DNA of 5,844 bases from JALXCG01 sp026991065 [NCBI: Gemmatimonadota bacterium] (GTDB lineage: Bacteria; GCA-2686955): assembly GCA_026991065.1 (NCBI GenBank), contig JALXCG010000458.1:1-5844 (forward strand). The letters are read 5' to 3'. A program made the translations under genes and the position numbers. Positions 1 through 5,703 of the stretch are shown piece by piece (the first letter of the stretch is position 1; each line of letters opens with the position of its first letter). The notes under the pieces were generated by a model. The model saw only the letters and a list, made by a program, of their open reading frames with translations. It did no database searches and was not told the DNA's origin.

Positions 1-1
1 G

Positions 2-763
2 GACGGGGCCGCGTTCACGCAGGCTTTCGATGCTCTGACCGCAGCCTGCAACGCTTGCCACCAAACCACTGAGTTCGGCTATAACGTGGTCACCCGCCCC
101 TCCGGCAACCCCTTCACCAACCAGAACTTCGCTCCGCCGGGCGCAACCGGCACCAAGACCTGGAGTTTCGACGACCTGCCCGTCGCCCAGCTCCCCGCCG
201 GCTGGCGGGTGGAGGCGACCCATCCCCGGGGGCCGCTCGCCACCTGGGGCGTCAGCCTCGATCGCAGCGCCCCCTCGCCGGACAAGGTCCTCGGCCTGAA
301 GATCCCCGAGCCGGTCTTTGGCGGCACCTTCAACCTCTGCTGGACCGATGCCGTCCGCTTTTTGGATGGCGAGATCGAAGTACGCTTCAAAGCGCTCAAG
401 GGGCGCGAAGACCAGGGCGGCGGGGTGATCTGGCGCGCGCAGGACCGCAACAACTACTACATCGCCCGCTTCAACCCGCTCGAAGACAATTTTCGCATCT
501 ACTCGGTGCGGAACGGCTCCCGGCGGACCCTGGAGTCGGCGCGGGTCTCTCTCCCCGCCGGTCAGTGGCACACCCTCAAGATCGTTCAGCGGGGAGATCG
601 GTTCGAAGGCTACTTGAACGGCAAGAAACTGCTCGAAGGCAAAAGCACCCGCTTCCCCGAGGCGGGCGGAGTAGGGCTCTGGACCAAGGCGGATGCCACC
701 ACCCTCTTCGATGATTTCTCGGTGCACAGTTTCACGCCCGCAAATCAGAGGCCGGCCCAATGA
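2..763 (+). CDS. Partial c-type cytochrome / DUF1080-like (LamG-fold) fusion protein, 3' end
   Basis: The frame is open from the left edge, so the true start lies upstream; the first in-frame GTG (86) would cut off the haem motif and is not a credible start. 253 residues are visible. Residues 16-20 read CNACH, a CxxCH haem c attachment motif, followed by a PFTNQNFAP segment that I recall from small periplasmic c-type cytochromes. From about residue 50 (WSFDD) to 243 (LFDDFSVHS) the sequence looks like a concanavalin A-like beta-sandwich of the DUF1080/3-keto-disaccharide hydrolase type, with the usual GEIEVRFK, GGGVIWR, NNYYIARFNP, W-H-T-L and G-G-V-G-L-W strands. By family this would be a secreted haem protein with a sugar- or surface-binding domain, though no catalytic residues can be assigned. 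Its TGA overlaps the next ATG (ATGA), implying translational coupling to the transporter genes. An electron-transfer role linked to metal uptake is only inference. Confidence 0.85.
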   Translation, partial: DGAAFTQAFDALTAACNACHQTTEFGYNVVTRPSGNPFTNQNFAPPGATGTKTWSFDDLPVAQLPAGWRVEATHPRGPLATWGVSLDRSAPSPDKVLGLKIPEPVFGGTFNLCWTDAVRFLDGEIEVRFKALKGREDQGGGVIWRAQDRNNYYIARFNPLEDNFRIYSVRNGSRRTLESARVSLPAGQWHTLKIVQRGDRFEGYLNGKKLLEGKSTRFPEAGGVGLWTKADATTLFDDFSVHSFTPANQRPAQ

Positions 764-1785
764 AAACGGCTCTCTCCATCCTCGGAATTCTGCTCCTGCT
801 CGGGGCTCTTCTCTTCATCCGGCGCACTCCCCTCGCTTCTCGCAACGACCCGGTCGTGGTGGTCTATGTCTCGGAGGACCAGGTCTTCTCGGAGCCGATT
901 CTGCGGGATTTCGAGCGCGAGACCGGGATCCGGGTCAAGGCGGTCTATGACACCGAAGAGGCCAAGAGCACCGGCGTGGTGAACCGTCTGCTGGCGGAGA
1001 AAGCCAACCCGCAGGCGGATGTCTACTGGGCGAATGAACCGATCCGGGCCGAACTGCTTCGGCAGCAGGGAGTCGCAGCGGCCTATCGCTCCCCAAACGC
1101 CGCGCAGATCCCGGCGGAGTTCAAGGATCCGGCCGGCTACTGGACCGGGTTCTCCGCCCGGGCACGGGTTCTCATCGTCGGCGACTCGGTCGAAGCGAAA
1201 CCGGCCAGTATTCTCGCCTACCTCGACCCGCGCTGGGCCGGGCGGGCGGTGATCGCCAACCCCCTTTTCGGCACCACCACCGCCCACATCGCCGCACTCT
1301 TCACAATCTGGGGAGAGGCACGCACTCAGGAGTTCCTCGCCGGGCTGCGCCGCAACGGGGTGGCGATCTCCACCAGCAACGGCGAGAGCGCTGATTTTGT
1401 CGCCGCCGGGCAACACAGTTTCAGCCTGGTCGACAGTGACGATGCGATCAACCGCCGGCGCCAGGGGAAGCCGGTGACCCTGATCTACCCCGACCAGGGA
1501 GCGGAGGAGAGCGGCTGCTTCATCGTTCCCAACGCCGCCCTGCTGATCGCCGGCGCGCCGCACCCGGCGGCAGCCCGGCAACTGATCGACTATCTGCTCT
1601 CGGCGCAGACCGAAAAGAAGCTGGCATTCGCCGACTGCGCCCAGATCCCACTGCACCCCGGGGTGGAGACCCCGCCGGAGCTGCGCCCGCTCAGCGATCT
1701 CAAAGTGATGCAAGTGGACTACGCCGCGGTCGCCGCCAAGATGGCGGAGATCCAACCTCTGCTGAAAGCCTGGCTGGAGCTTTGA
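760..1785 (+). CDS. Extracellular solute-binding protein, AfuA/FbpA-like (COG1840 type), ABC transporter
   Basis: A 341-residue protein, the normal length for family 1 solute-binding proteins of the iron(III) AfuA/FbpA group. The start ATG is set by an AGAGG Shine-Dalgarno (747-751, 8 nt away) and the ATGA overlap with the upstream gene. Residues 4-20 are a hydrophobic segment followed by RR; there is no lipobox cysteine and only a poor cleavage site, so it may be exported and cleaved or stay as a membrane-anchored binding protein. Family signatures are VVVVYVSEDQ (32-41), FERETGIRVKAVYD (51-64), NRLLAEKANPQADVYWANEP (75-94), GYWTGFSARARVLI (126-139) and NPLFGTTTAH (167-176). The adjacent Tyr-Tyr pair that holds Fe(III) in classical FbpA is not seen; that region reads VDSDDA (224-229). 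Iron is therefore a family-based guess, not a demonstrated substrate. The next gene encodes the matching permease. Confidence 0.88.
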   Translation: MKTALSILGILLLLGALLFIRRTPLASRNDPVVVVYVSEDQVFSEPILRDFERETGIRVKAVYDTEEAKSTGVVNRLLAEKANPQADVYWANEPIRAELLRQQGVAAAYRSPNAAQIPAEFKDPAGYWTGFSARARVLIVGDSVEAKPASILAYLDPRWAGRAVIANPLFGTTTAHIAALFTIWGEARTQEFLAGLRRNGVAISTSNGESADFVAAGQHSFSLVDSDDAINRRRQGKPVTLIYPDQGAEESGCFIVPNAALLIAGAPHPAAARQLIDYLLSAQTEKKLAFADCAQIPLHPGVETPPELRPLSDLKVMQVDYAAVAAKMAEIQPLLKAWLEL

Positions 1786-3387
1786 GCGCACGCCGCGCAA
1801 CACTCCTCGTCACCGTTGCCCTGCTCCTGGTGATCGGGCTGTTGCCGGTTTTCTCGATGCTGTGCAAAAGCGTCGTGGTAGAGGGTCACTTCAACGTGGC
1901 CGCCTACCGCGGATTGCTGCGCTCCGGCCACCAGTGGGCCCTCATGCGGCAGAGTCTGACCCTCGCTTTCTGGGTCACGCTGCTCGCGCTCGGCGCTGGG
2001 GTTCCCTTGGGGATCCTGCTCGGAAAAAGCGATCTCCCCGGGCGGAGCCTGTTCACTGCGCTCTTCGTCGCACCGCTGCTCATCCCTCCCTATCTGCTCG
2101 CCATCTCCTGGTCGAGTCTTCTCGGTCGCGAAGGGTTCTTGGCGCAACTTCCGGGCGGATCCGCGGCGGCCGCGGCACTCTTCGGACTCCCGGGCTGCAT
2201 CCTGGTTCTTTTCACCGTTTTTCTGCCCATCCCCATGCTCCTGACCATGACCCTGGTGCGGAGCGTCTCCCCACAGCTTGAGGAGGCAGGCCGCCTGGTG
2301 ACCGGATGGCGCGGAGTTCTGCGCGGGATCACCCTTCCCCTGATCCTCCCCGGCCTGGTCTTTGCCGCCACGCTGCTCTTTCTGCTCGCCTTCGGCGAGT
2401 TCAGCGTGCCCAATTATCTCCGCTACGACGTGTTCCCGGTAGAGAGCTTCACCCGCTTCTCCGCATTCTACGATTTCCAGGGCGCCACCGCCGCCGCCCT
2501 GCCGCTGGCCCTGGTCGCGCTGCTGCTGCTCCTGGCCGAAGCGCTGCTGCTGCGCCGGCGGCGCGATCCGTTCCTGCTCCCCGGCGAGGGGCCACCGCTG
2601 CAGATTGCGCTGGGACCCCACCGCCGCTGGATCTGCGCGGCGGTGGCGTTGGCCGCGACCCTCCTGGTGGTGTTGCCACTGCTCGCCCTGCTGGCGCAAT
2701 CGGCCACTCCCGGGGCCTTCCGCGACGCGCTGGAGCGAGCCGGCGACAGTCTCTTGCGCAGCATCTTCGATGCCGCCATCGGCGCCACCCTCTTGACCCT
2801 CCTGGGGTTCTTCACCGGCTATCTGATCCAGACCCGAGCGCTGCGTTTCTGGCGCGCGGTGGACCTGTTGACCCTGGTCACTTTCGCTCTGCCCGGCAGC
2901 GTCATCGGCATCGGCCTCATCAACCTCTGGAACACCCCCTGGAGCAACTTCATCTACGCCACACCGGCCATCATCATCCTCGGCTATCTGGCCAAGTACA
3001 CCCTCCTCACCAGCCGCATCTGCATCGCCCAACTGACCCGGATCCCTCCCTCGATCGAAGAGTCCGCCCGGGTCGCGGGGGCTGGTTGGTGGCGCCGCCT
3101 GCTCTTTATTGTCGTTCCCCAGGCGCGTCACGGGCTCGCCGCCGCCTGGCTGATCGGCTATCTCTTCTGCTTGCGCGACACCGGCATCACCATGCTGGTC
3201 TATCCCCCGGGCCAGGAGACGCATCTTCACCCTGATGGCGAACGGCTCGCCGCACTTGATCGCCGCTCTCTGCGTGTTGCTGATCGCCGCCACACTTCTG
3301 CCGGCGGCGTTGCTGGGGCTGCTCATCCGCCGCCGTCGCGGGCCGCGGGCCGCCAACCCGCAACCGGCCGGGGCATCGCCCCACTGA
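1782..3387 (+). CDS. Iron(III)-type ABC transporter permease (FbpB-like, fused two-domain), frameshifted near the 3' end
   Basis: Inner-membrane channel subunit with two fused binding-protein-dependent permease domains and about a dozen hydrophobic segments. Each half carries the EAA loop that contacts the ATPase: EEAGRLVTGW from residue 167 and EESARVAGAG from residue 426. The start is TTG at 1782, overlapping the TGA of the binding-protein gene (TTGA); later starts would remove the first membrane helix. The GGAG at 1776-1779 is too close to be an ideal ribosome site, so initiation probably depends on coupling. Up to T480 (3219-3221) the protein is normal, ending in LVYPPGQET. The homologous continuation (RIFTLMANG, a last hydrophobic helix, then RRRR) is in another frame from 3220 to the TGA at 3385-3387. 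The uninterrupted frame instead runs to a TAG-less tail of unlike composition ending at 3671. Either a disrupted gene or a sequence error; no ATPase gene follows. Confidence 0.85.
3220..3387 (+). pseudogene. Out-of-frame C-terminal tail of the permease (last membrane helix)
   Basis: Read in the frame one base ahead of the upstream permease frame, this stretch gives 55 residues beginning RIFTLMANGSPHLIAAL, then a strongly hydrophobic helix and a cytoplasmic RRRRGPR end, and stops at TGA 3385-3387. This is what the C-terminus of an FbpB-like permease looks like. It has no start codon or ribosome site of its own and is best seen as the displaced end of the gene above. From memory of the family, the junction normally reads G-x-E-T-L-P-V-R-I-F-T-L-M, so about 11 bases (the L-P-V codons and part of R) appear to be missing. 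Confidence 0.75.
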
Positions 3388-3439
3388 CGCCGGCGCTCAA
3401 GGAGTACGGCGGGTCACGCGGCGATCCGCCCCGGAATCC

Positions 3440-3462
3440 TCCACCGGGGCCCTGCCGGTGGA
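3440..3462 (+). terminator. Hairpin downstream of the transporter operon (terminator-like, no T-tract)
   Basis: A perfect 8-bp stem TCCACCGG / CCGGTGGA (3440-3447 and 3455-3462) encloses a 7-nt loop, 53 bp after the permease's original stop. No run of T follows, so it is not a canonical intrinsic terminator; it could be a 3'-end stabilising hairpin or part of a Rho-dependent end. Confidence 0.4.
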
Positions 3463-3482
3463 TCGAAGGCACCCGACCCAGC

Positions 3483-3511
3483 TTGACGCACATCGAGGAA
3501 AGAGCTACACG
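3483..3511 (+). promoter_or_regulatory. Candidate sigma70-like promoter for the seven-repeat protein
   Basis: TTGACG (3483-3488, 5/6 of the -35 consensus) is followed after 17 bp by TACACG (3506-3511, 3/6 of the -10 consensus). It lies between the permease end and the next gene and would give a leader of about 120 nt. The -10 match is weak, so this is only a candidate. Confidence 0.3.
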
Positions 3512-3525
3512 TGACAATGGAGCTT

Positions 3526-3555
3526 GGTGGTCACCACCTTGGCGACACGGCAAGG
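3526..3555 (+). other. Two mutually exclusive small hairpins in the leader of the repeat protein
   Basis: GGTGG (3526-3530) pairs with CCACC (3534-3538) around a TCA loop. CCTTG (3537-3541) can instead pair with CAAGG (3551-3555) around a 9-nt loop. The two share bases 3537-3538 and cannot both form fully. I do not recognise any known riboswitch consensus in this leader, and stems of 5 bp can occur by chance in GC-rich DNA. Confidence 0.25.
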
Positions 3556-3622
3556 GGATAGCTGAATCGTGGGCTGACTCCGTGACTCAGATCCGGCCCA
3601 CACACCGACCCCATCCCAATTC

Positions 3623-3630
3623 GGGAGGAG
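3623..3630 (+). promoter_or_regulatory. Strong Shine-Dalgarno for the repeat protein
   Basis: GGGAGGAG lies 6 nt before ATG 3637 and is the strongest ribosome site in the window. It fixes the start of the following gene and supports independent expression, unlike the coupled starts upstream. Confidence 0.8.
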
Positions 3631-3636
3631 ATTTCG

Positions 3637-5163
3637 ATGAACCACTCCCATCCATTCGCCAATTGTGCTGAACATTCACGGTCCATCCCACTCACGCTGC
3701 TCTTTCTCGCCCTCGTCGTCAGCCGCCCGGCGGTCGCACAAGACACTCTCTGGACTCGCGCCTACGGCAGCACCGAGGAGGAGATCGGCGCCGCCGCCAT
3801 ACAAACTCCGGAGCAGGGGTTCATCGCCGCCGGTATGCAGATGTCGGCTTTTGGACCGAAACCGCAGATCTACTTCATCAAGACCGATGCAGACGGCAAC
3901 ACGCTTTGGCACCGCACCTATGGCGGCGTCGAGAGTGAGAGTGCCCGTGACCTGGGCCTGGCACCGGATGGCGGCTATCTTCTGGCCGGGCAAACAACCT
4001 CTTTCGGCGCCGGGCAGCAGGATCTCTACATGCTGCGCACCAACAGCGATGGCGACTCGCTGTGGAGTCACACCTATGGCGGTGCCGACGCCGATGAAGG
4101 CTCTGCGCTTGCGGTCGTTGCCGACGGCTATCTGATCGCCGGCTCCACCCGATCGTTTGGTCCGGGATCCATCTCCGGCTATCTCGTGCGCACCGACCTT
4201 GCGGGCGATTCGCTCTGGACACGGGCCTACGGCGGGAACGGCGCGGACAGTTTCAACGCCATCGCCAGTTGCCGGGATGGCTGCTTCATTCTGACCGGGA
4301 CCACCACATCTTTCGGGGCCGGGGGAAGCAACCTCTATCTCCTCAAAATCGACTCCACGGGCACTCCTCTCTGGAGCCAGGCCTACGGCGGCGACGGCGA
4401 TGAGTCGGGCCACGCGGTGGTGGAGACAGCGGACGGTGGCTATGCAGTCGCCGGATCTGCGGACCTGTTGGGCAATGGCGACCTGGACTTCTATCTCATC
4501 AAGACCGACAGTGATGGCAACCTGCTCTGGAGTCGAACCTACGGAGGGGCCAGTTCAGATATCGCCAATTCGTTGGCGAAAACCCCCGACAACGGCTATC
4601 TCCTGCTCGGTTCCACCCTATCCTACGGAGATGGTGGCGATCTCTACCTGATCAAGACCGATGCCCTTGGTGACACTCTCTGGAGCCGGAGATACGGCGG
4701 CACCGATTTTGACGCGGGCTATTCGATCTCCACGACCACCCGAGGCAACTACATCATTGGCGGCGCAACCCGCTCCTTCGGGCATGGAGGCGACGATCTG
4801 TACCTCTTGCGTTTTGTCATGCCCCATCTCTTCTCCTTCGAGCTGTTCCCCGATACGACCGAGGTGATGGCGGGCGGATCGCTGGGTTTCGTCGGCTGCG
4901 TCACCAATTTTTCACTCTCCACGGAATCCACGCAGGTCTGGACCAGCGTGCGCACGCCTCTGGGGCTGGAACAGAAACGGCTCGGGCCGCTGAATGTTGT
5001 AATCGGCACAGACTACACCTGGTGCGACCATGAGGAGGATCGCGTGCCACAGTCAGCGCCGTTTGGAGGTCCCTACACCTACTACGGATATGTCGGCGTC
5101 TACCCCGACACGATCTATGCGCAGGATCAGTTCGATTTCTCGGTAACGCACGGCGTCGAATAA
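3637..5163 (+). CDS. Secreted seven-repeat (probable beta-propeller) protein with C-terminal tyrosine-rich domain
   Basis: A 508-residue protein. Residues 1-34 look like a Sec signal peptide: polar N-region, hydrophobic LTLLFLALVV, and cleavage likely after AVA (32-34, next Q35). Residues 36-393 are seven repeats of 51-52 residues. Each starts with LW (38, 90, 142, 193, 245, 297, 348), followed by [ST/HR]xxYGG or YGS, then an acidic stretch, a DGGY-x-x-AGST core, SFGAG or similar, and a [FL]YLIKTDSDG end. Seven such units fit one closed seven-bladed propeller. Residues 394-508 form a separate C-terminal domain with two cysteines (421, 463) and the motif YTYYGYVGVYP (480-490). I recall this domain type from large secreted proteins of FCB-type candidate phyla, but no standard sorting tail is evident. 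Function unknown; a surface or periplasmic binding protein is an inference. It starts from a strong Shine-Dalgarno with its own candidate promoter, and a hairpin directly follows the TAA. Confidence 0.9.
   Translation: MNHSHPFANCAEHSRSIPLTLLFLALVVSRPAVAQDTLWTRAYGSTEEEIGAAAIQTPEQGFIAAGMQMSAFGPKPQIYFIKTDADGNTLWHRTYGGVESESARDLGLAPDGGYLLAGQTTSFGAGQQDLYMLRTNSDGDSLWSHTYGGADADEGSALAVVADGYLIAGSTRSFGPGSISGYLVRTDLAGDSLWTRAYGGNGADSFNAIASCRDGCFILTGTTTSFGAGGSNLYLLKIDSTGTPLWSQAYGGDGDESGHAVVETADGGYAVAGSADLLGNGDLDFYLIKTDSDGNLLWSRTYGGASSDIANSLAKTPDNGYLLLGSTLSYGDGGDLYLIKTDALGDTLWSRRYGGTDFDAGYSISTTTRGNYIIGGATRSFGHGGDDLYLLRFVMPHLFSFELFPDTTEVMAGGSLGFVGCVTNFSLSTESTQVWTSVRTPLGLEQKRLGPLNVVIGTDYTWCDHEEDRVPQSAPFGGPYTYYGYVGVYPDTIYAQDQFDFSVTHGVE
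3742..4815 (+). repeat. Seven tandem 51-52-codon repeats within the secreted protein
   Basis: Units at residues 36-87, 88-139, 140-190, 191-242, 243-294, 295-345 and 346-393. The repeat is clear at protein level (LW, YGG, GGY, AG, SFG, YLIKTD) but diverged in DNA, so it is an old internal duplication. The third and sixth units are one residue shorter, and the last ends at LRF without the usual TDxxG closing turn, as if the N-terminal strand closes the ring. Confidence 0.85.
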
Positions 5164-5189
5164 CGCGGCTTTGACCCATGAAAGCGGCG
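5164..5189 (+). terminator. Hairpin immediately after the repeat-protein stop codon
   Basis: CGCGGCTTT (5164-5172) pairs with AAAGCGGCG (5181-5189) with one G-G mismatch (8 of 9 pairs) and an 8-nt loop, starting on the base after the TAA. No T-tract follows, so it is terminator-like or a 3'-end stabiliser rather than a textbook intrinsic terminator. Confidence 0.45.
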
Positions 5190-5360
5190 TCAATGGTTCG
5201 TCGATCCGCGCGTTTTGGTCAATCGGCACAAACTCCCCACACCATCGGTAGAGCAGGATGGCGAGGTTCCCGGCCCGAGCGACGTGCGGTAGATGGGACT
5301 CAGCCCGGTTGTCGCGCCGAGATGACCCGCTCCTGTGCGCAGCCGAGCGCAGTACCCGGT

Positions 5361-5427
5361 CGCAACGCAGTTGCGGGAGTTCCCGGCGGTGCGCAACGCA
5401 GCCTGCTGCCGGCGGAAAGCGTTGCGC
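5361..5427. repeat. Cluster of CGCAACGC direct and inverted repeats
   Basis: CGCAACGCAG occurs at 5361-5370 and again at 5392-5401 (31-bp period). The first copy forms a tight hairpin CGCAAC-GCA-GTTGCG (5361-5375). The second sits in GCGCAACGC (5391-5399), which is a perfect inverted repeat of GCGTTGCGC (5419-5427) with a 19-nt loop. This could be a structured RNA or protein-binding cluster; function is unknown. Confidence 0.55.
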
Positions 5428-5448
5428 GGGAAGGCGCGCCGGCGGTGC
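5383..5448. repeat. CCGGCGG direct repeats
   Basis: CCGGCGGTGC occurs at 5383-5392 and 5439-5448, with the shorter CCGGCGG at 5409-5415 between them, giving spacings of 26 and 30 bp. They interleave with the CGCAACGC cluster. In GC-rich sequence, short repeats like this are only mildly notable. Confidence 0.45.
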
Positions 5449-5456
5449 ATTGTCAA

Positions 5457-5513
5457 GAAAAAAAGTGTTGCGACCAGCCTTGCTTGTGAAGTGATTCCAG
5501 ACGCCTTTTTTTC
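5457..5513. repeat. Inverted repeat GAAAAAAAG / CTTTTTTTC between convergent genes
   Basis: GAAAAAAAG (5457-5465) and CTTTTTTTC (5505-5513) are perfect 9-bp inverted copies separated by 39 bp. Both homopolymer tracts stand out in very GC-rich surroundings. Each T-run lies at the downstream side for one strand, as in a bidirectional terminator between convergent genes, but no GC-rich stem directly precedes either run. Confidence 0.45.
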
Positions 5514-5630
5514 ACTGCACCGCTTCCGCCCTCCCACTCCCCGCGCACATCGCCCCGGTGCAATGTGCCACCCGGCCGCTCGCTCCTGGCCGAAGCCGCG
5601 TCATCTCAGCGGCGCGGCGCTTTGGCTCAT

Positions 5631-5654
5631 CCGGCGCCGGCCGCGAGCGCGGCC
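5631..5654. terminator. GC palindromes downstream of the - strand gene (terminator-like)
   Basis: CCGGCGCCGG (5631-5640) is a perfect 10-bp palindrome, overlapping by two bases GGCCGCGAGCGCGGCC (5639-5654), whose arms pair over at least 6 bp around a 4-nt loop. They lie 46 bp past the stop of the - strand gene. No T-run follows on that strand, so a terminator role is uncertain. Confidence 0.35.
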
Positions 5655-5660
5655 CTTCGG

Positions 5661-5684
5661 GAGAACAGGAGAACAGGAGAACAG
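5661..5684. repeat. Three exact tandem copies of an 8-bp unit (GAGAACAG)
   Basis: GAGAACAG is repeated three times without interruption at 5661-5668, 5669-5676 and 5677-5684. On the - strand this is CTGTTCTC x3, starting 16 nt beyond the stop codon of the C-terminal gene. Such arrays are prone to slippage and may vary in copy number. Confidence 0.9.
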
Positions 5685-5703
5685 AACTTCAGGGGAACTT
5701 CAG
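5684..5703. repeat. Direct repeat of GAACTTCAG across the - strand stop codon
   Basis: GAACTTCAG is found at 5684-5692 and 5695-5703 (11-bp period). The right copy includes the TCA (5700-5702) that is the TGA stop of the - strand gene, so a 3'-terminal piece of that gene has been duplicated into its untranslated tail. Confidence 0.8.

Larger units (their letters stand above)
5190..5699. other. Intergenic region without a convincing gene, rich in small repeats
   Basis: About 510 bp lie between two convergent genes. Short open frames exist on both strands, but they are Arg/Pro/Ser-rich with no ribosome site and no domain I recognise, and one is antisense to the - strand gene. The stretch holds several inverted and direct repeats listed separately. 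I see no tRNA, rRNA, CRISPR or insertion-sequence end. Confidence 0.6.

Noticed and set aside
745-1803. A 352-codon open frame on the - strand.
   Set aside because: It mirrors the solute-binding protein gene, which has clear family motifs; the antisense translation has none.
2306-3235. A 309-codon open frame on the + strand inside the permease.
   Set aside because: Arg/Pro/His-rich out-of-frame reading with no recognisable domain; the overlapping frame has EAA loops and membrane helices.
1719-3356. A 545-codon open frame on the - strand.
   Set aside because: It is fully antisense to the permease, is extremely Gln/Glu/Gly-rich with no domain or ribosome site, and is the usual mirror of a Leu-rich gene in GC-rich DNA.
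3388-3636. A known riboswitch (c-di-GMP, cobalamin, glycine) in the leader.
   Set aside because: None of the consensus core elements of these classes could be matched by eye.
3222-3671. The 150-residue tail of the permease's uninterrupted frame as a genuine C-terminal extension.
   Set aside because: Its composition is Arg/Pro/Gly-rich and soluble-like, while the expected final helix is present in the neighbouring frame; it also runs into the next gene's coding start.
3676-4413. A 245-codon open frame on the - strand.
   Set aside because: It is antisense to the repeat protein; its own periodicity is only the mirror of the propeller repeats.
5190-5537. A 115-codon open frame on the - strand in the intergenic region.
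   Set aside because: No ribosome site, no domain, Arg/Ser/Thr-rich translation and it covers the repeat cluster.
5661-5684. The triple 8-bp repeat as the start of a CRISPR array.
   Set aside because: The units are contiguous without spacers and far too short for CRISPR repeats.
5164-5699. A DGR template repeat for the FGE tail within the intergenic region.
   Set aside because: No stretch resembling 5718-5819 with runs of AAC codons was found on either strand.
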